Position numbers and translations under genes: made by a program. Below, one piece after another: positions 36,535 through 44,897 of a stretch of 64,000 nt of DNA (the stretch's first letter is position 1; each line of letters opens with the position of its first letter). The DNA is taken from assembly GCA_964370395.1 (NCBI GenBank), contig CAYJIZ010000003.1:1-64000 (forward strand). Reading direction: 5' to 3'. The DNA is from JBGUVL01 sp964370395. Lineage in GTDB: Bacteria; Bacillota_I; Bacilli_A; Erysipelotrichales; Erysipelotrichaceae. The notes below the pieces were generated by a model, which was not told the DNA's origin, ran no database searches, and saw nothing but the letters and a program-made list of their open reading frames with translations.

Positions 36535-37158
36535 TTATGCTTTATTCGCTTTTATTTGATTTGAAGCAAGAACGTAATCAATTGCAACATTAATTAAGAA
36601 ACCAATAGCTGGAGCCATAATCGCATGAGACATCACAAACAATAATGCAACACTCGCAACAAATTCAACAGCTAAAATTGCTGGATTCATATTCAATTCT
36701 GAAAATTTCTTGAATTTCAAGAAGAAAGTAACACCGATTACAACGATACCAAACACAAGTAACACAACATCTAATGTTTGCATATCACCAATGTTAGTAA
36801 CCCCTAAATTAAATGTACTTAAACCTAAATACAAAAAGAAATCAATCACAACTAAGAAGTTAACAACCTTATTTTGTTTTGTTGGTTCTACATCACGAAA
36901 ATCCATTTCATCTTCTAATTTTTTCGCAAAAGCTTTGCGATCTGTCCCAACGACTTCATCAACATGTTTCCCTTGGGCAATCGCTTCTTCAAACAAGTCA
37001 CATAAATAATTGATGTATTTTCCATATACAATACGATTACGCCAATCTTTATCTAAACTATCGACAATTTCTTCCACCGCTAAAATGTATTCCTCTGGTA
37101 ATCTAGAAACGCGTTCTATATTATCATCTAACCCATATTTTTTTTGTTCTAAATTCAT
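36535..37158 (-). CDS. membrane protein of unknown function with helical N-terminal domain
   Basis: 207 residues. The N-terminal half (about 1-95) is hydrophilic and helical, with LPEEYILAVEEIVDSL near residue 20 like the opening of small cytosolic regulator domains (DUF1048/DUF1700-like by impression only). The second half has about four hydrophobic segments (about 99-115, 128-146, 158-176, 180-198). I cannot assign a function. A PadR partner, common for DUF1048/1700 genes, is not next to it. It is monocistronic. Confidence 0.7.
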   Translation of the reverse strand: MNLEQKKYGLDDNIERVSRLPEEYILAVEEIVDSLDKDWRNRIVYGKYINYLCDLFEEAIAQGKHVDEVVGTDRKAFAKKLEDEMDFRDVEPTKQNKVVNFLVVIDFFLYLGLSTFNLGVTNIGDMQTLDVVLLVFGIVVIGVTFFLKFKKFSELNMNPAILAVEFVASVALLFVMSHAIMAPAIGFLINVAIDYVLASNQIKANKA

Positions 37159-37248
37159 CTAAATACCTCACATGTCTTACATTATAACACTTGTACAACC
37201 TAAAAATAAAGTGTAGAATGAAAACAAATAACAACGGAGGAAAGAACG

Positions 37249-38082
37249 ATGAAAGATTATGTATTAGCAAATCACGTTAGTATCCCATGTATTGGTTTTG
37301 GGACGTGGAAATCACCGAATGGTGAGGTTGCGAAAAATGCAGTTGTTGATGCCATTAAAAGTGGCTATACCCACATTGATACTGCTGCCATTTATGGAAA
37401 CGAAGAAAGCGTAGGACAAGCCATTAAAGAAGCTGGTGTACCAAGAGAACAATTGTTCATCACAAGTAAAGTTTGGAACGATGATCGTGGTTATGATAAA
37501 ACCATTAAAGCTTTTGAAGAAACAATGAGAAAACTTGATTGTGATTACTTGGATTTGTATTTAATTCACTGGCCTAACCCAGTTGCATTCAGAGAGCAAA
37601 TGGTAGAGATGAATAATGAAACATGGCGTGCGTTGGAATACTTATACAACACAGGAAAAGTAAAAGCGATTGGGGTATCAAACTTCAAACGCCATCATTT
37701 AGAAAAATTAAGTTATTCTATTAAACCAATGGTGAATCAAATTGAATTCCATATTGGTTGCTTACAAAAAGATACAGTAGCTTACTGTAATGAAAACAAT
37801 ATTTTAGTGGAAGCATGGAGTCCACTAGGAAATGGTAAAATTTTCGAATGCGAACCAATGATTGCATTTGCTAAAAAGTATGGTAAATCAGTAGCACAAA
37901 TCGCCATTCGTTATGTATTACAAAAAGGAGCTCTTCCTTTGCCTAAATCAGTGACAAAAGAAAGAATTGTAGAAAACTTAAACGTAGATGACTTTGAAAT
38001 TAGTTCTGAAGATATGAAAGCCTTGGATCGTTTGGATATCGACATCAATTCTAATACTGATCCAGATACTGCCAATTTCTAA
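37249..38082 (+). CDS. aldo/keto reductase
   Basis: A 277-residue NAD(P)H-dependent TIM-barrel reductase. The motifs are GFGTWKSPNGEVAKNAV, HIDTAAIYGNEESVG (with catalytic Asp and Tyr), ITSKVWNDD (Lys), LYLIHWPNP (His) and IGVSNF. The C-terminal LPKSVTKERIVENLNVDDFEIS cofactor block is present. It is similar to 2,5-diketogluconate reductase/methylglyoxal reductase types; the substrate is not assigned. AACGGAGGAAAG precedes the ATG. Its stop overlaps the start of the next gene (TAATG). Confidence 0.92.
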   Translation: MKDYVLANHVSIPCIGFGTWKSPNGEVAKNAVVDAIKSGYTHIDTAAIYGNEESVGQAIKEAGVPREQLFITSKVWNDDRGYDKTIKAFEETMRKLDCDYLDLYLIHWPNPVAFREQMVEMNNETWRALEYLYNTGKVKAIGVSNFKRHHLEKLSYSIKPMVNQIEFHIGCLQKDTVAYCNENNILVEAWSPLGNGKIFECEPMIAFAKKYGKSVAQIAIRYVLQKGALPLPKSVTKERIVENLNVDDFEISSEDMKALDRLDIDINSNTDPDTANF

Positions 38083-38636
38083 TGAAAGAACACGCATTAG
38101 TTTATTTAGGGGAAAGTAAACAATACAAAAACGAACTAATTTCACTATTTAATGATTACCAATTCGATTACACTTTTTTAGATGATCAAGATATGGGTAG
38201 TACCATTGCTTCCCTATTCAACAAAGAGAACGAAACAACAAACCAAAATGAAATGTTTCCTTTCAACTTTATTCTTTTTCGAAACATCGAACACGAAGCG
38301 ATCCTGATCTTCTATAAAGATTGTGCAAGTCGAAACTTTGCTTTTTCGCATAAAGCTGTTTTAACCGAACATAATAAAGATTGGAAATTACATGACTTGT
38401 TAGTAGAAATCGCAAATGAACATGAATTTTTTCAAATGTATGGAAAATTGCATCAATTATTAAAAGAAGCCAACGAAATGAATCCTGAAGATTATGAAGA
38501 AGAAAGCTTCGAAACATATCAAAAAGCTTTTATTGGAGCTTTTATCTATTTGAAACAAGAAAAACTAAAAAAAGAAATCATGCAACACTACATTGACGAA
38601 GTAATAAAAACGAAAAAAAACTTAATAAAAAAATAA
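38082..38636 (+). CDS. DUF3783-like protein of unknown function
   Basis: 184 residues, no signal or membrane span. The middle contains FNFILFRNIEHEAILIFYKDC and KAVLTEHNKDWKLHDLLVEIANEHEFF (about 65-132), which look like DUF3783 (KAVLTxxNxxW). The C-terminal third is lysine-rich and helical, with EESFETYQKAFIGAFIYLKQEKL. It is translationally coupled to the aldo/keto reductase by a 1-base overlap. Function unknown. Confidence 0.72.
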   Translation: MKEHALVYLGESKQYKNELISLFNDYQFDYTFLDDQDMGSTIASLFNKENETTNQNEMFPFNFILFRNIEHEAILIFYKDCASRNFAFSHKAVLTEHNKDWKLHDLLVEIANEHEFFQMYGKLHQLLKEANEMNPEDYEEESFETYQKAFIGAFIYLKQEKLKKEIMQHYIDEVIKTKKNLIKK

Positions 38637-38659
38637 GACCTATTTTCTAAATAGGTCTT
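38635..38659. terminator. bidirectional terminator
   Basis: AAGACCTATTT/AAATAGGTCTT between convergent genes, followed by T residues on the plus strand; the ATPase stop is 10 bases on. Confidence 0.87.
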
Positions 38660-38669
38660 TCTTTTATGA

Positions 38670-41258
38670 TTAGCGATTACGAATCACTTTATACGTTTGA
38701 ATAATAATAGTTGGTACCAAAGCCAATCCATTAATGATTGCTAGTTGTGTAAATGTGATATCTGTAACGGCAAAGATACCATGTAATGCTGGAATTAATA
38801 AAATAGCATTTAATAATACATATCCACACAAGAAAGCATAAATACTGTACATGTTACTTGTAAACTTAATTTTAAAGATCGATTGTGAACTACGACAGTT
38901 GAACCCATGGAATAAACGAGACAAACAAAGTGTTGAGAAAGCAAATGTTGTTGCTAACGCATTGCTTGTACTTAGTCCTATATAGTAAGCACAAATGGTT
39001 GCGATGGCAATAATCAATCCTTCAGCTGCAATTTGCTTCACTACTTCTTTATTTAAAATCGATTCTCCTTGTTTACGAGGTTTCTCATACAACAAGTGCT
39101 CCTTAGATGGTTCCATACCAATTGCAATAGCTGGTAAACTATCTGTCACTAAGTTAATAAATAATAAATGAACAGGTAAGAAAGGCAAAGGCAATGCCAA
39201 TAAAGAACAATACAATACACTCAATATTCCTGAGAAGTTTCCTGATAATAAATAAGCAATTGCATTTTTGATATTTGCATATACATTTCTTCCCATTACC
39301 ACTGCTTTTACAATTGTTGAGAAGTTATCATCTGTTAAAATCATACTTGCTGCATCCTTGCTTACTTCTGTACCTGTAATACCCATCGCAATACCGATAT
39401 CTGCCTTTTTCAATGCAGGAGCATCATTCACTCCATCTCCAGTCATCGCTACGTTATTTCCAAGTTTTTGCCATGCATCAACAATACGAATTTTGTGTTC
39501 AGGAGCAACACGAGCATACACACTGATGTGTTGTAGTTTCGCATTCAATTCCTCATCACTCATGGCATTCAATTCTCTACCATCAATACACAAATCACCT
39601 TCTTGGTAAATTCCAATACGTTGTGCAATTGCTTTGGCAGTTACTTTGTGGTCACCTGTAATCATAATAGGTTTAATACCTGCTACATGACATTGACGAA
39701 CTGCTTCCATACTTTCTTCACGAGGAGGGTCAATCATTGAAATCAATCCAACAAATACTAAGTTTTCTTCCTCTTCTTTGCTTAACTCAAAATCATCTGC
39801 CACTTCTTTGTAAGCAAACCCAAGAACACGTTGTCCTCGTTTCGCAAACAATTCATTTTGCAAACGAATTTCTTCTATCGTTTCTTTGTCTAAAGGACAC
39901 GCTTCTCCTTTTAAGTATACTTGCTTACAACGCGCGATTAATTCATCTGGTGCTCCCTTAACAAACACGATATTTTGTTCGTTAAAGCGATGCATTGTAC
40001 TCATTAATTTTCGTTCCGAATCAAAAGGAACTTCCGCTAAACGAGGATACTTATTACGTACTTCTGTTTCATTACGATCCAAAGCACGAATTAAATCAAC
40101 AAACGCCAATTCTGTTGGATCCCCAATTCTTTGTTCCACATGGATACTAGCATCACTACACATTGCACCCATAAATGAAATAAACACTAAATCTTCGTCT
40201 TCTTTATTTAATGCTTTTATGTTTGTTAATGTGTGGTTCATATAAATATCTTCCACACTCATTTTATTTTGTGTTAACGTTCCTGTTTTATCACTACAAA
40301 TAACAGAAACACATCCCAATGTTTCCACTGCATTAATGTTTTTCATAATGGCATGTTCTTTTACCATTTTTTGTGTACTAATTGATAATACGATTGTTAC
40401 AATCGAAGCCAATGCTTCTGGAATTGCTGCTACCGCTAATGCTACGGCAAACATGAAAGAATCCAATACGGCTCCACCACGCATCATATTTAATCCAAAT
40501 ACAATTGCACAGATAACAATGATAATCACAGATAGTTTCTTACTGAAGTCATCTAAATTTTGTTGCAAAGGCGTACGTTTTTCTTTGGTTTGGTTCATCA
40601 ACGTTGCAATTTTACCAATTTCTGTTGCCATACCTGTAGCAGTAATGACCATTACACCTTTTCCATAAGTAACCAAGCCACTTGAAAAAGCCATATTTTT
40701 TTGATCACCAACTGTTAGCTCGTTTTCTTCTAAAGAATCAAAGAACTTATCTACACTCTCTGCCTCTCCTGTTAACGATGCTTCATTAATTTGTAATGTG
40801 TTTGCTTCAAGAATACGTCCATCCGCACTAACCACATCTCCTGCTTCTAAATAAACGATATCTCCAACAACCAATTCATCGGAACGAATCTCTTGTAAGA
40901 TACCATCTCTTTTCACTCTTGTGAATGGCGTAGATAGTTGTTTCAAACTCTCTAAAGATTTTTGTGCTTTAATTGTTTGAACGGTACCTAATATCGCATT
41001 TAGTGTAATTACGACAATAATAACTAAGGCACTTTCTAATTCTCCAACCGCTATTGAAATAATACTGGCAACGATTAAAACAATTACCAATAAATCTAGA
41101 AATTGTGATAAAAAGATTTTTAAAACACCATCCTTTTTTTCACTTTCTAAAACGTTTTTTCCGTTTTCTTCTAATCGCTTCTGGGCTTCTTGGCTACTTA
41201 GCCCCTCTTTGCTTGAATTCACATTCTGAAGTGTTTCTTCCACATTTAATCGATACAT
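38670..41258 (-). CDS. P-type cation-transporting ATPase (Ca2+/Mn2+ efflux type)
   Basis: 862 residues. An N-terminal cation-ATPase domain precedes ten predicted spans. The actuator motif SLTGEAE is at about 161-167, IPEAL in TM4 at about 279-283 and the phosphorylated Asp in CSDKTGTLT at 323. VKGAPD, TGDH and TGDGVNDAPALKKADIGIAMG follow. PEAL in TM4 fits SERCA-like bacterial IIA pumps such as LMCA1 and YloB. The gene is behind a yybP-ykoY Mn2+ riboswitch, so manganese export is the likely job, with calcium as alternative. The longer frame would start inside the riboswitch terminator, so the ATG after GAGAGGAAAC is used. Confidence 0.92.
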   Translation of the reverse strand: MYRLNVEETLQNVNSSKEGLSSQEAQKRLEENGKNVLESEKKDGVLKIFLSQFLDLLVIVLIVASIISIAVGELESALVIIVVITLNAILGTVQTIKAQKSLESLKQLSTPFTRVKRDGILQEIRSDELVVGDIVYLEAGDVVSADGRILEANTLQINEASLTGEAESVDKFFDSLEENELTVGDQKNMAFSSGLVTYGKGVMVITATGMATEIGKIATLMNQTKEKRTPLQQNLDDFSKKLSVIIIVICAIVFGLNMMRGGAVLDSFMFAVALAVAAIPEALASIVTIVLSISTQKMVKEHAIMKNINAVETLGCVSVICSDKTGTLTQNKMSVEDIYMNHTLTNIKALNKEDEDLVFISFMGAMCSDASIHVEQRIGDPTELAFVDLIRALDRNETEVRNKYPRLAEVPFDSERKLMSTMHRFNEQNIVFVKGAPDELIARCKQVYLKGEACPLDKETIEEIRLQNELFAKRGQRVLGFAYKEVADDFELSKEEEENLVFVGLISMIDPPREESMEAVRQCHVAGIKPIMITGDHKVTAKAIAQRIGIYQEGDLCIDGRELNAMSDEELNAKLQHISVYARVAPEHKIRIVDAWQKLGNNVAMTGDGVNDAPALKKADIGIAMGITGTEVSKDAASMILTDDNFSTIVKAVVMGRNVYANIKNAIAYLLSGNFSGILSVLYCSLLALPLPFLPVHLLFINLVTDSLPAIAIGMEPSKEHLLYEKPRKQGESILNKEVVKQIAAEGLIIAIATICAYYIGLSTSNALATTFAFSTLCLSRLFHGFNCRSSQSIFKIKFTSNMYSIYAFLCGYVLLNAILLIPALHGIFAVTDITFTQLAIINGLALVPTIIIQTYKVIRNR

Positions 41259-41284
41259 TTTGTTTCCTCTCTTTCCATTTGAAA

Positions 41285-41335
41285 TAAAAAAGACAAGCAC
41301 CATTAAAAAAGTTGCCTTTTTTAATAAGTCTTGTC
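41285..41335 (-). terminator. riboswitch expression-platform terminator
   Basis: Minus-strand GACAAG (41335-41330) and ATTAAAAAAG pair with CTTTTTTAAT and CTTGTC (41297-41292), then TTTTTT. The 5' arm is shared with the 3' end of the Mn2+ aptamer, so aptamer folding and terminator are mutually exclusive. Confidence 0.88.
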
Positions 41336-41411
41336 TCTAAGATTCAGCCAGAAATAAATTTCGTGATGTTGACTTGAACCACACATTAGATGTGCGACTA
41401 CTCCCTTATCT
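41322..41411 (-). promoter_or_regulatory. yybP-ykoY (Mn2+) riboswitch
   Basis: The minus-strand ATAAGGGAGTAGTCG, then CAAGTCAACATCACG, then GACAAGACTTAT reproduce the conserved GGGGAGTAG, GTCAACA and AGACnTT blocks of the manganese riboswitch. ATAAG and CTTAT close P1. Mn2+ binding ties up GACAAGACTTAT and so blocks the terminator, making this an ON switch for the efflux pump. Confidence 0.9.
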
Positions 41412-41416
41412 TCATT

Positions 41417-41445
41417 ATAATATCACTATCTAAACTATTTGTAAA
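41417..41445 (-). promoter_or_regulatory. promoter of Mn2+ riboswitch / P-type ATPase
   Basis: Minus-strand TTTACA (41445-41440), a 17-base spacer and TATTAT (41422-41417), a few bases before the aptamer. Confidence 0.65.
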
Positions 41446-41628
41446 ACATATTTAACGTAACCTTTTCTCTAATAAATTTACTTCTTTTCTGATATGACAA
41501 TTTGCGTTCCTTCTAATCTCTATTACTTTCTCACAAAAAAATTTGATTGATTCTTACTTTTTCTTTGTGTCTACCTATGTTTTCTTTTGTTTATTAATAG
41601 CACACATCATATGCATAATGTATATGAA
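41446..41628. other. AT-rich divergent intergenic stretch
   Basis: About 180 bases between the two divergent promoters. There is no coding frame with a ribosome site. The CATATG-containing CATCATATGCATAATG near 41604 is a weak inverted repeat just upstream of the hrtB promoter that could be an operator, but I cannot name a regulator. Confidence 0.4.
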
Positions 41629-41656
41629 TTGTATTTTCACTTGCACTGATTATAAT
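41629..41656 (+). promoter_or_regulatory. promoter of HrtBA-like operon
   Basis: TTGTAT (41629-41634), 16-base spacer, TATAAT (41651-41656), about 30 bases before the permease ATG. Confidence 0.6.
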
Positions 41657-41686
41657 TAAGTTTGTAATTAGAAAAGGGGTGCCATT

Positions 41687-42754
41687 ATGTTTTTGGCTTT
41701 ACGAGAAATTTTATATTCAAAGACTAAGTATATTTTAATTATTATCGTGATTACGCTAACTTCGTATTTAACATTGTTTTTAACTGGATTAGCATTTGGG
41801 TTAGCACACGATAACCGAAGTAGTGTGGATGCTTGGCATGCGGATGGAATTGTGTTAAGCAAAGATGCAAACAACGCAATTTCTATGTCATTTTTAGACA
41901 ATGCACAAGTGGATTCAATCAAGGCAAAACAGACTGCGAAGTTAAGTGCTACGCCAACGATTATCTCATCTAATAATTCAAGCGAAAAAATCACAACCTA
42001 TTTATTTGGTATTGATACGCAAGAATTCATCACACCATCCATTAATGAAGGTTCTTTATTTAAAGGTTCAGATGAATGTGTTGTCGATTCTAGTTTGCGT
42101 ACCCAATATGGATTTGAACTCAATGATAAGATTGAAGTTCCTAGCTTAAACAAAAAGCTTACAATCACAGGGTTTAGTGACAATAAGAAATTCAATACTG
42201 CGCCCGTTATTTATGTCGCGTTGGATGATTTCCAAAGTATGGTACGTATGCCTTCCTCTCATTTATCAGATAACTCTGTCAATGCGGTTGTATACAAAGG
42301 TAATGTAACATATGAACAAGCGACACTTAAAAAATTGACCATTCCTCAATTCATTAACGAAATTCCTGGATATCGTCCTCAAGTCTTAACATTTGGATTA
42401 ATGATATCATTCTTAATTGGAATCGTAGCTTTTGTTTTAGGTATTTTCATTTATGTATTAACCGTACAAAAAACAGCAATGTTTGGAGTAATGAAAGCAC
42501 AAGGTATCAGCAACAAGATCATTTTACGAAGTGTCTTAGCCCAAACCTTATTCTTAACTTTTGTAGGGGTTGCAATCGGTTTATTGTTTACCTTTATCAC
42601 AGTATTATTCTTACCAGATAAAGTACCATTTGAGCTTAACTTAGCATTAATTGGCTTCATTGTCGGATTAACATTTGCATTCTCCGCATTAGGAAGTGTC
42701 TTCTCTTTACGTTCTGCAACGAAAGTAGATCCACTGATTGCGATGGGGGTATAA
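41687..42754 (+). CDS. ABC transporter permease, HrtB/FtsX-like
   Basis: 355 residues in the MacB/FtsX layout. One N-terminal span (about 15-38), a large outer domain (about 40-230) and three C-terminal spans (about 245-268, 282-312, 318-340). The N-terminus MFLALREILYSKTKYILII and the GIDTQEFITPS outer region resemble HrtB-type haem exporters of Gram-positive bacteria. The ATPase gene follows after 2 bases. Haem or porphyrin efflux is a family-based guess; no HrtR/HssRS regulator is adjacent. AAAAGGGGTG precedes the ATG. Confidence 0.82.
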   Translation: MFLALREILYSKTKYILIIIVITLTSYLTLFLTGLAFGLAHDNRSSVDAWHADGIVLSKDANNAISMSFLDNAQVDSIKAKQTAKLSATPTIISSNNSSEKITTYLFGIDTQEFITPSINEGSLFKGSDECVVDSSLRTQYGFELNDKIEVPSLNKKLTITGFSDNKKFNTAPVIYVALDDFQSMVRMPSSHLSDNSVNAVVYKGNVTYEQATLKKLTIPQFINEIPGYRPQVLTFGLMISFLIGIVAFVLGIFIYVLTVQKTAMFGVMKAQGISNKIILRSVLAQTLFLTFVGVAIGLLFTFITVLFLPDKVPFELNLALIGFIVGLTFAFSALGSVFSLRSATKVDPLIAMGV

Positions 42755-42756
42755 TT

Positions 42757-43434
42757 ATGAGTATATTACAATTAGAAAACATCAGTAAAAAGTTTCATGA
42801 TGGAACAAGCGAAATAGAAGCAGTGAAACCATTGAACTTCTCAGTTGAAAAAAACCAATTTGTTGCGATTATCGGACCAAGTGGTTCTGGTAAAAGTACG
42901 ATGTTAACAATCTTAGGTTTACTACAAAAACCGACGAGTGGTAACGTCTATTTAAATGGTGAAAAAATCAATGATAAAAAAGAGAAAGAAAAAGAGCATA
43001 TTCGATTTAAGAAAATCGGATTCATCTTTCAATCTTCTAACCTAATTCCCTTTTTAAAAGTGAAAGAACAATTTGTTTTAATTGATAAAATCAACAAGAA
43101 AGACAATAGTGTATACCGCAACGATTTATTTAAAAAGTTAGGAATCGATACGATTCAAGACAAGTATTTAAATAAACTTTCGGGAGGACAGCGACAACGT
43201 GTCGCCATCGCCAGAGCACTTTACAACAATCCTTCTATTGTTTTAGCAGATGAACCTACTGCTTCGTTAGATACAGAAAGAGCTTTTGAAGTAATCGATT
43301 TATTAGCAGAGGTAGCCAAAGACAAAGATCGTAGCGTAATCATGGTAACACACGATACAAGAATGATTCACAAATGCGATGTTGTATATGAAATGCGCGA
43401 CGGTGTCTTACGCCAACAAGTAAAAGAAAAGTGA
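42757..43434 (+). CDS. ABC transporter ATP-binding protein, HrtA-like
   Basis: 225-residue nucleotide-binding subunit of the preceding permease. Walker A is GPSGSGKST (about 41), Q-loop IFQSSNLIPF (about 91), signature LSGGQRQRVAIARAL (about 142) and Walker B IVLADEPTASLD (about 164), then the H-loop MVTHD. The size and close fit to LolD/MacB/HrtA ATPases indicate energy coupling from the periplasm side (mechanotransmission) rather than classic import. Confidence 0.92.
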   Translation: MSILQLENISKKFHDGTSEIEAVKPLNFSVEKNQFVAIIGPSGSGKSTMLTILGLLQKPTSGNVYLNGEKINDKKEKEKEHIRFKKIGFIFQSSNLIPFLKVKEQFVLIDKINKKDNSVYRNDLFKKLGIDTIQDKYLNKLSGGQRQRVAIARALYNNPSIVLADEPTASLDTERAFEVIDLLAEVAKDKDRSVIMVTHDTRMIHKCDVVYEMRDGVLRQQVKEK

Positions 43435-43448
43435 TGCTTCACTTTTCT
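43425..43448 (+). terminator. terminator of HrtBA-like operon
   Basis: AGAAAAGTGA-TGCT-TCACTTTTCT then T residues, overlapping the ATPase stop codon; also usable by the convergent GH1 gene. Confidence 0.88.
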
Positions 43449-43457
43449 TTTTTTCTA

Positions 43458-44885
43458 TTAAAGAATGCTTTCGCCATTGCTAGCAATGACTTCTTTGTAC
43501 CAAGCAAACGATTTTTTCTCATAGCGTTTTAACGTTCCACTACCATCGTCTTGCTTGTCCACATAAATAAATCCATATCGTTTGCTCATTTGCCCACTTG
43601 ATGCACTAACTAAGTCAATTGGACCCCAAGCGGTATACCCCAAAAGGTCTACGCCATCAATCGCAACCGCATCGTGCATTTCTTTAATATGCGATGCCAA
43701 ATAAGCAATTCGATAATCATCTTCTACATACCCATTTTCATCTGGTTCGTCTTTTGCACCTAATCCATTTTCAACTAAGAATAAAGGTTTTTGGTAACGA
43801 TCATAAATTGCATTTAACGTAATGCGCAATCCTTTTGGATCAATTGGCCATCCCCATTCGCTCACCTGCAAATGAGGGTTTTTTAAAGAAGCGAACAAAT
43901 TCCCTGAATCACTTGCTGTTTGCACCTCTTCACTTGCAACACAGCGACTGTTGTAATAAGAGAAGGCAATAAAATCCACACAATGATTTTTTAATATTTG
44001 TTCGTCGTCTTTTTCAAAATATGGCATCCATCCTTTTTGCTTTAAATGATTAAGAGCATACGTTGGATAATACCCACGCGCTTGAACATCAATAAAGAAA
44101 TAACTTTCTCGATCCTTTTGTAATGCTTCAAAAACATCATTAGGATGACAGCGATAAGGATAAACACTTCCTGCTGCAAACATACACCCAATTTGATTAA
44201 AAGGGTTGATTTCTTTTGCTAATTTGGTAGCGAGTGCACTTGCTACCAACTCATGATGTGCCGCTTGGTACATCATTTTTTCTTTGTTATCCCCTTTTTC
44301 AAATTGCAAACCCGCTCCTAAAAATGGAGCATGTAGAATCATATTAATTTCATTAAACGTAATCCAATCCGTAACGTATTGTTTATAATGGGTAAACAAC
44401 GTTTCACAATATTGTAAGTAGAAATCAATCATTTTACGATCTTTCCACCCACCATATTTTTTTATTAAGTACATCGGGCAATCAAAATGAGAAATCGTAA
44501 CCAATGGTTTGATATTGTACTTTTTACACAAGGCAAAGATGTTTTCATAAAACAACAATCCTTCTTTGTTTGGTTCACTTTCATCCCCGTTTGGATAAAT
44601 TCTAGTCCATGCGATACTCATGCGATAAACTTGAAATCCCATTTTCGCAAACAAAGCGATATCTTGCGCATAATGGGTATAGAAATCAATTCCTTCATGC
44701 GATGGATAAAATTCGTTATCCAAACAATAGTCACTTACGCATAGTCCAGAAATGACATCATTTCGAAGTGCACCACTCGGACATAGATCGACATTTGCCA
44801 ATCCGCGATTCCCTGCTTGGTATGCCCCTTCTAATTGGTTTGCTGCCGTAGCACCACCCCATAAAAAGTTTTTAGGAAAACTCAT
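43458..44885 (-). CDS. 6-phospho-beta-glucosidase (GH1)
   Basis: 475-residue TIM-barrel glycosidase hydrolysing phosphorylated beta-glucosides delivered by the PTS. FLWGGATAANQLEGAY (about 7-22) is the GH1 N-terminal signature. WITFNEINMI (about 176) holds the acid/base Glu, and FLVENGLGAKDE (about 369) the nucleophile Glu. SASSGQMSKRYGFIYVD near 435 has the Ser/Lys/Tyr triad that reads the 6-phosphate. It lies 12 bases after the PTS gene in the same operon. Salicin, arbutin or cellobiose phosphates are the likely substrates. Confidence 0.93.
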   Translation of the reverse strand: MSFPKNFLWGGATAANQLEGAYQAGNRGLANVDLCPSGALRNDVISGLCVSDYCLDNEFYPSHEGIDFYTHYAQDIALFAKMGFQVYRMSIAWTRIYPNGDESEPNKEGLLFYENIFALCKKYNIKPLVTISHFDCPMYLIKKYGGWKDRKMIDFYLQYCETLFTHYKQYVTDWITFNEINMILHAPFLGAGLQFEKGDNKEKMMYQAAHHELVASALATKLAKEINPFNQIGCMFAAGSVYPYRCHPNDVFEALQKDRESYFFIDVQARGYYPTYALNHLKQKGWMPYFEKDDEQILKNHCVDFIAFSYYNSRCVASEEVQTASDSGNLFASLKNPHLQVSEWGWPIDPKGLRITLNAIYDRYQKPLFLVENGLGAKDEPDENGYVEDDYRIAYLASHIKEMHDAVAIDGVDLLGYTAWGPIDLVSASSGQMSKRYGFIYVDKQDDGSGTLKRYEKKSFAWYKEVIASNGESIL

Positions 44886-44897
44886 AGTAACACCTTC

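Noticed and set aside
41259..41303. 15-residue N-terminal extension of the P-type ATPase
   Set aside because: Reads from inside the Mn2+ riboswitch terminator; the internal ATG has GAGAGGAAAC before it.
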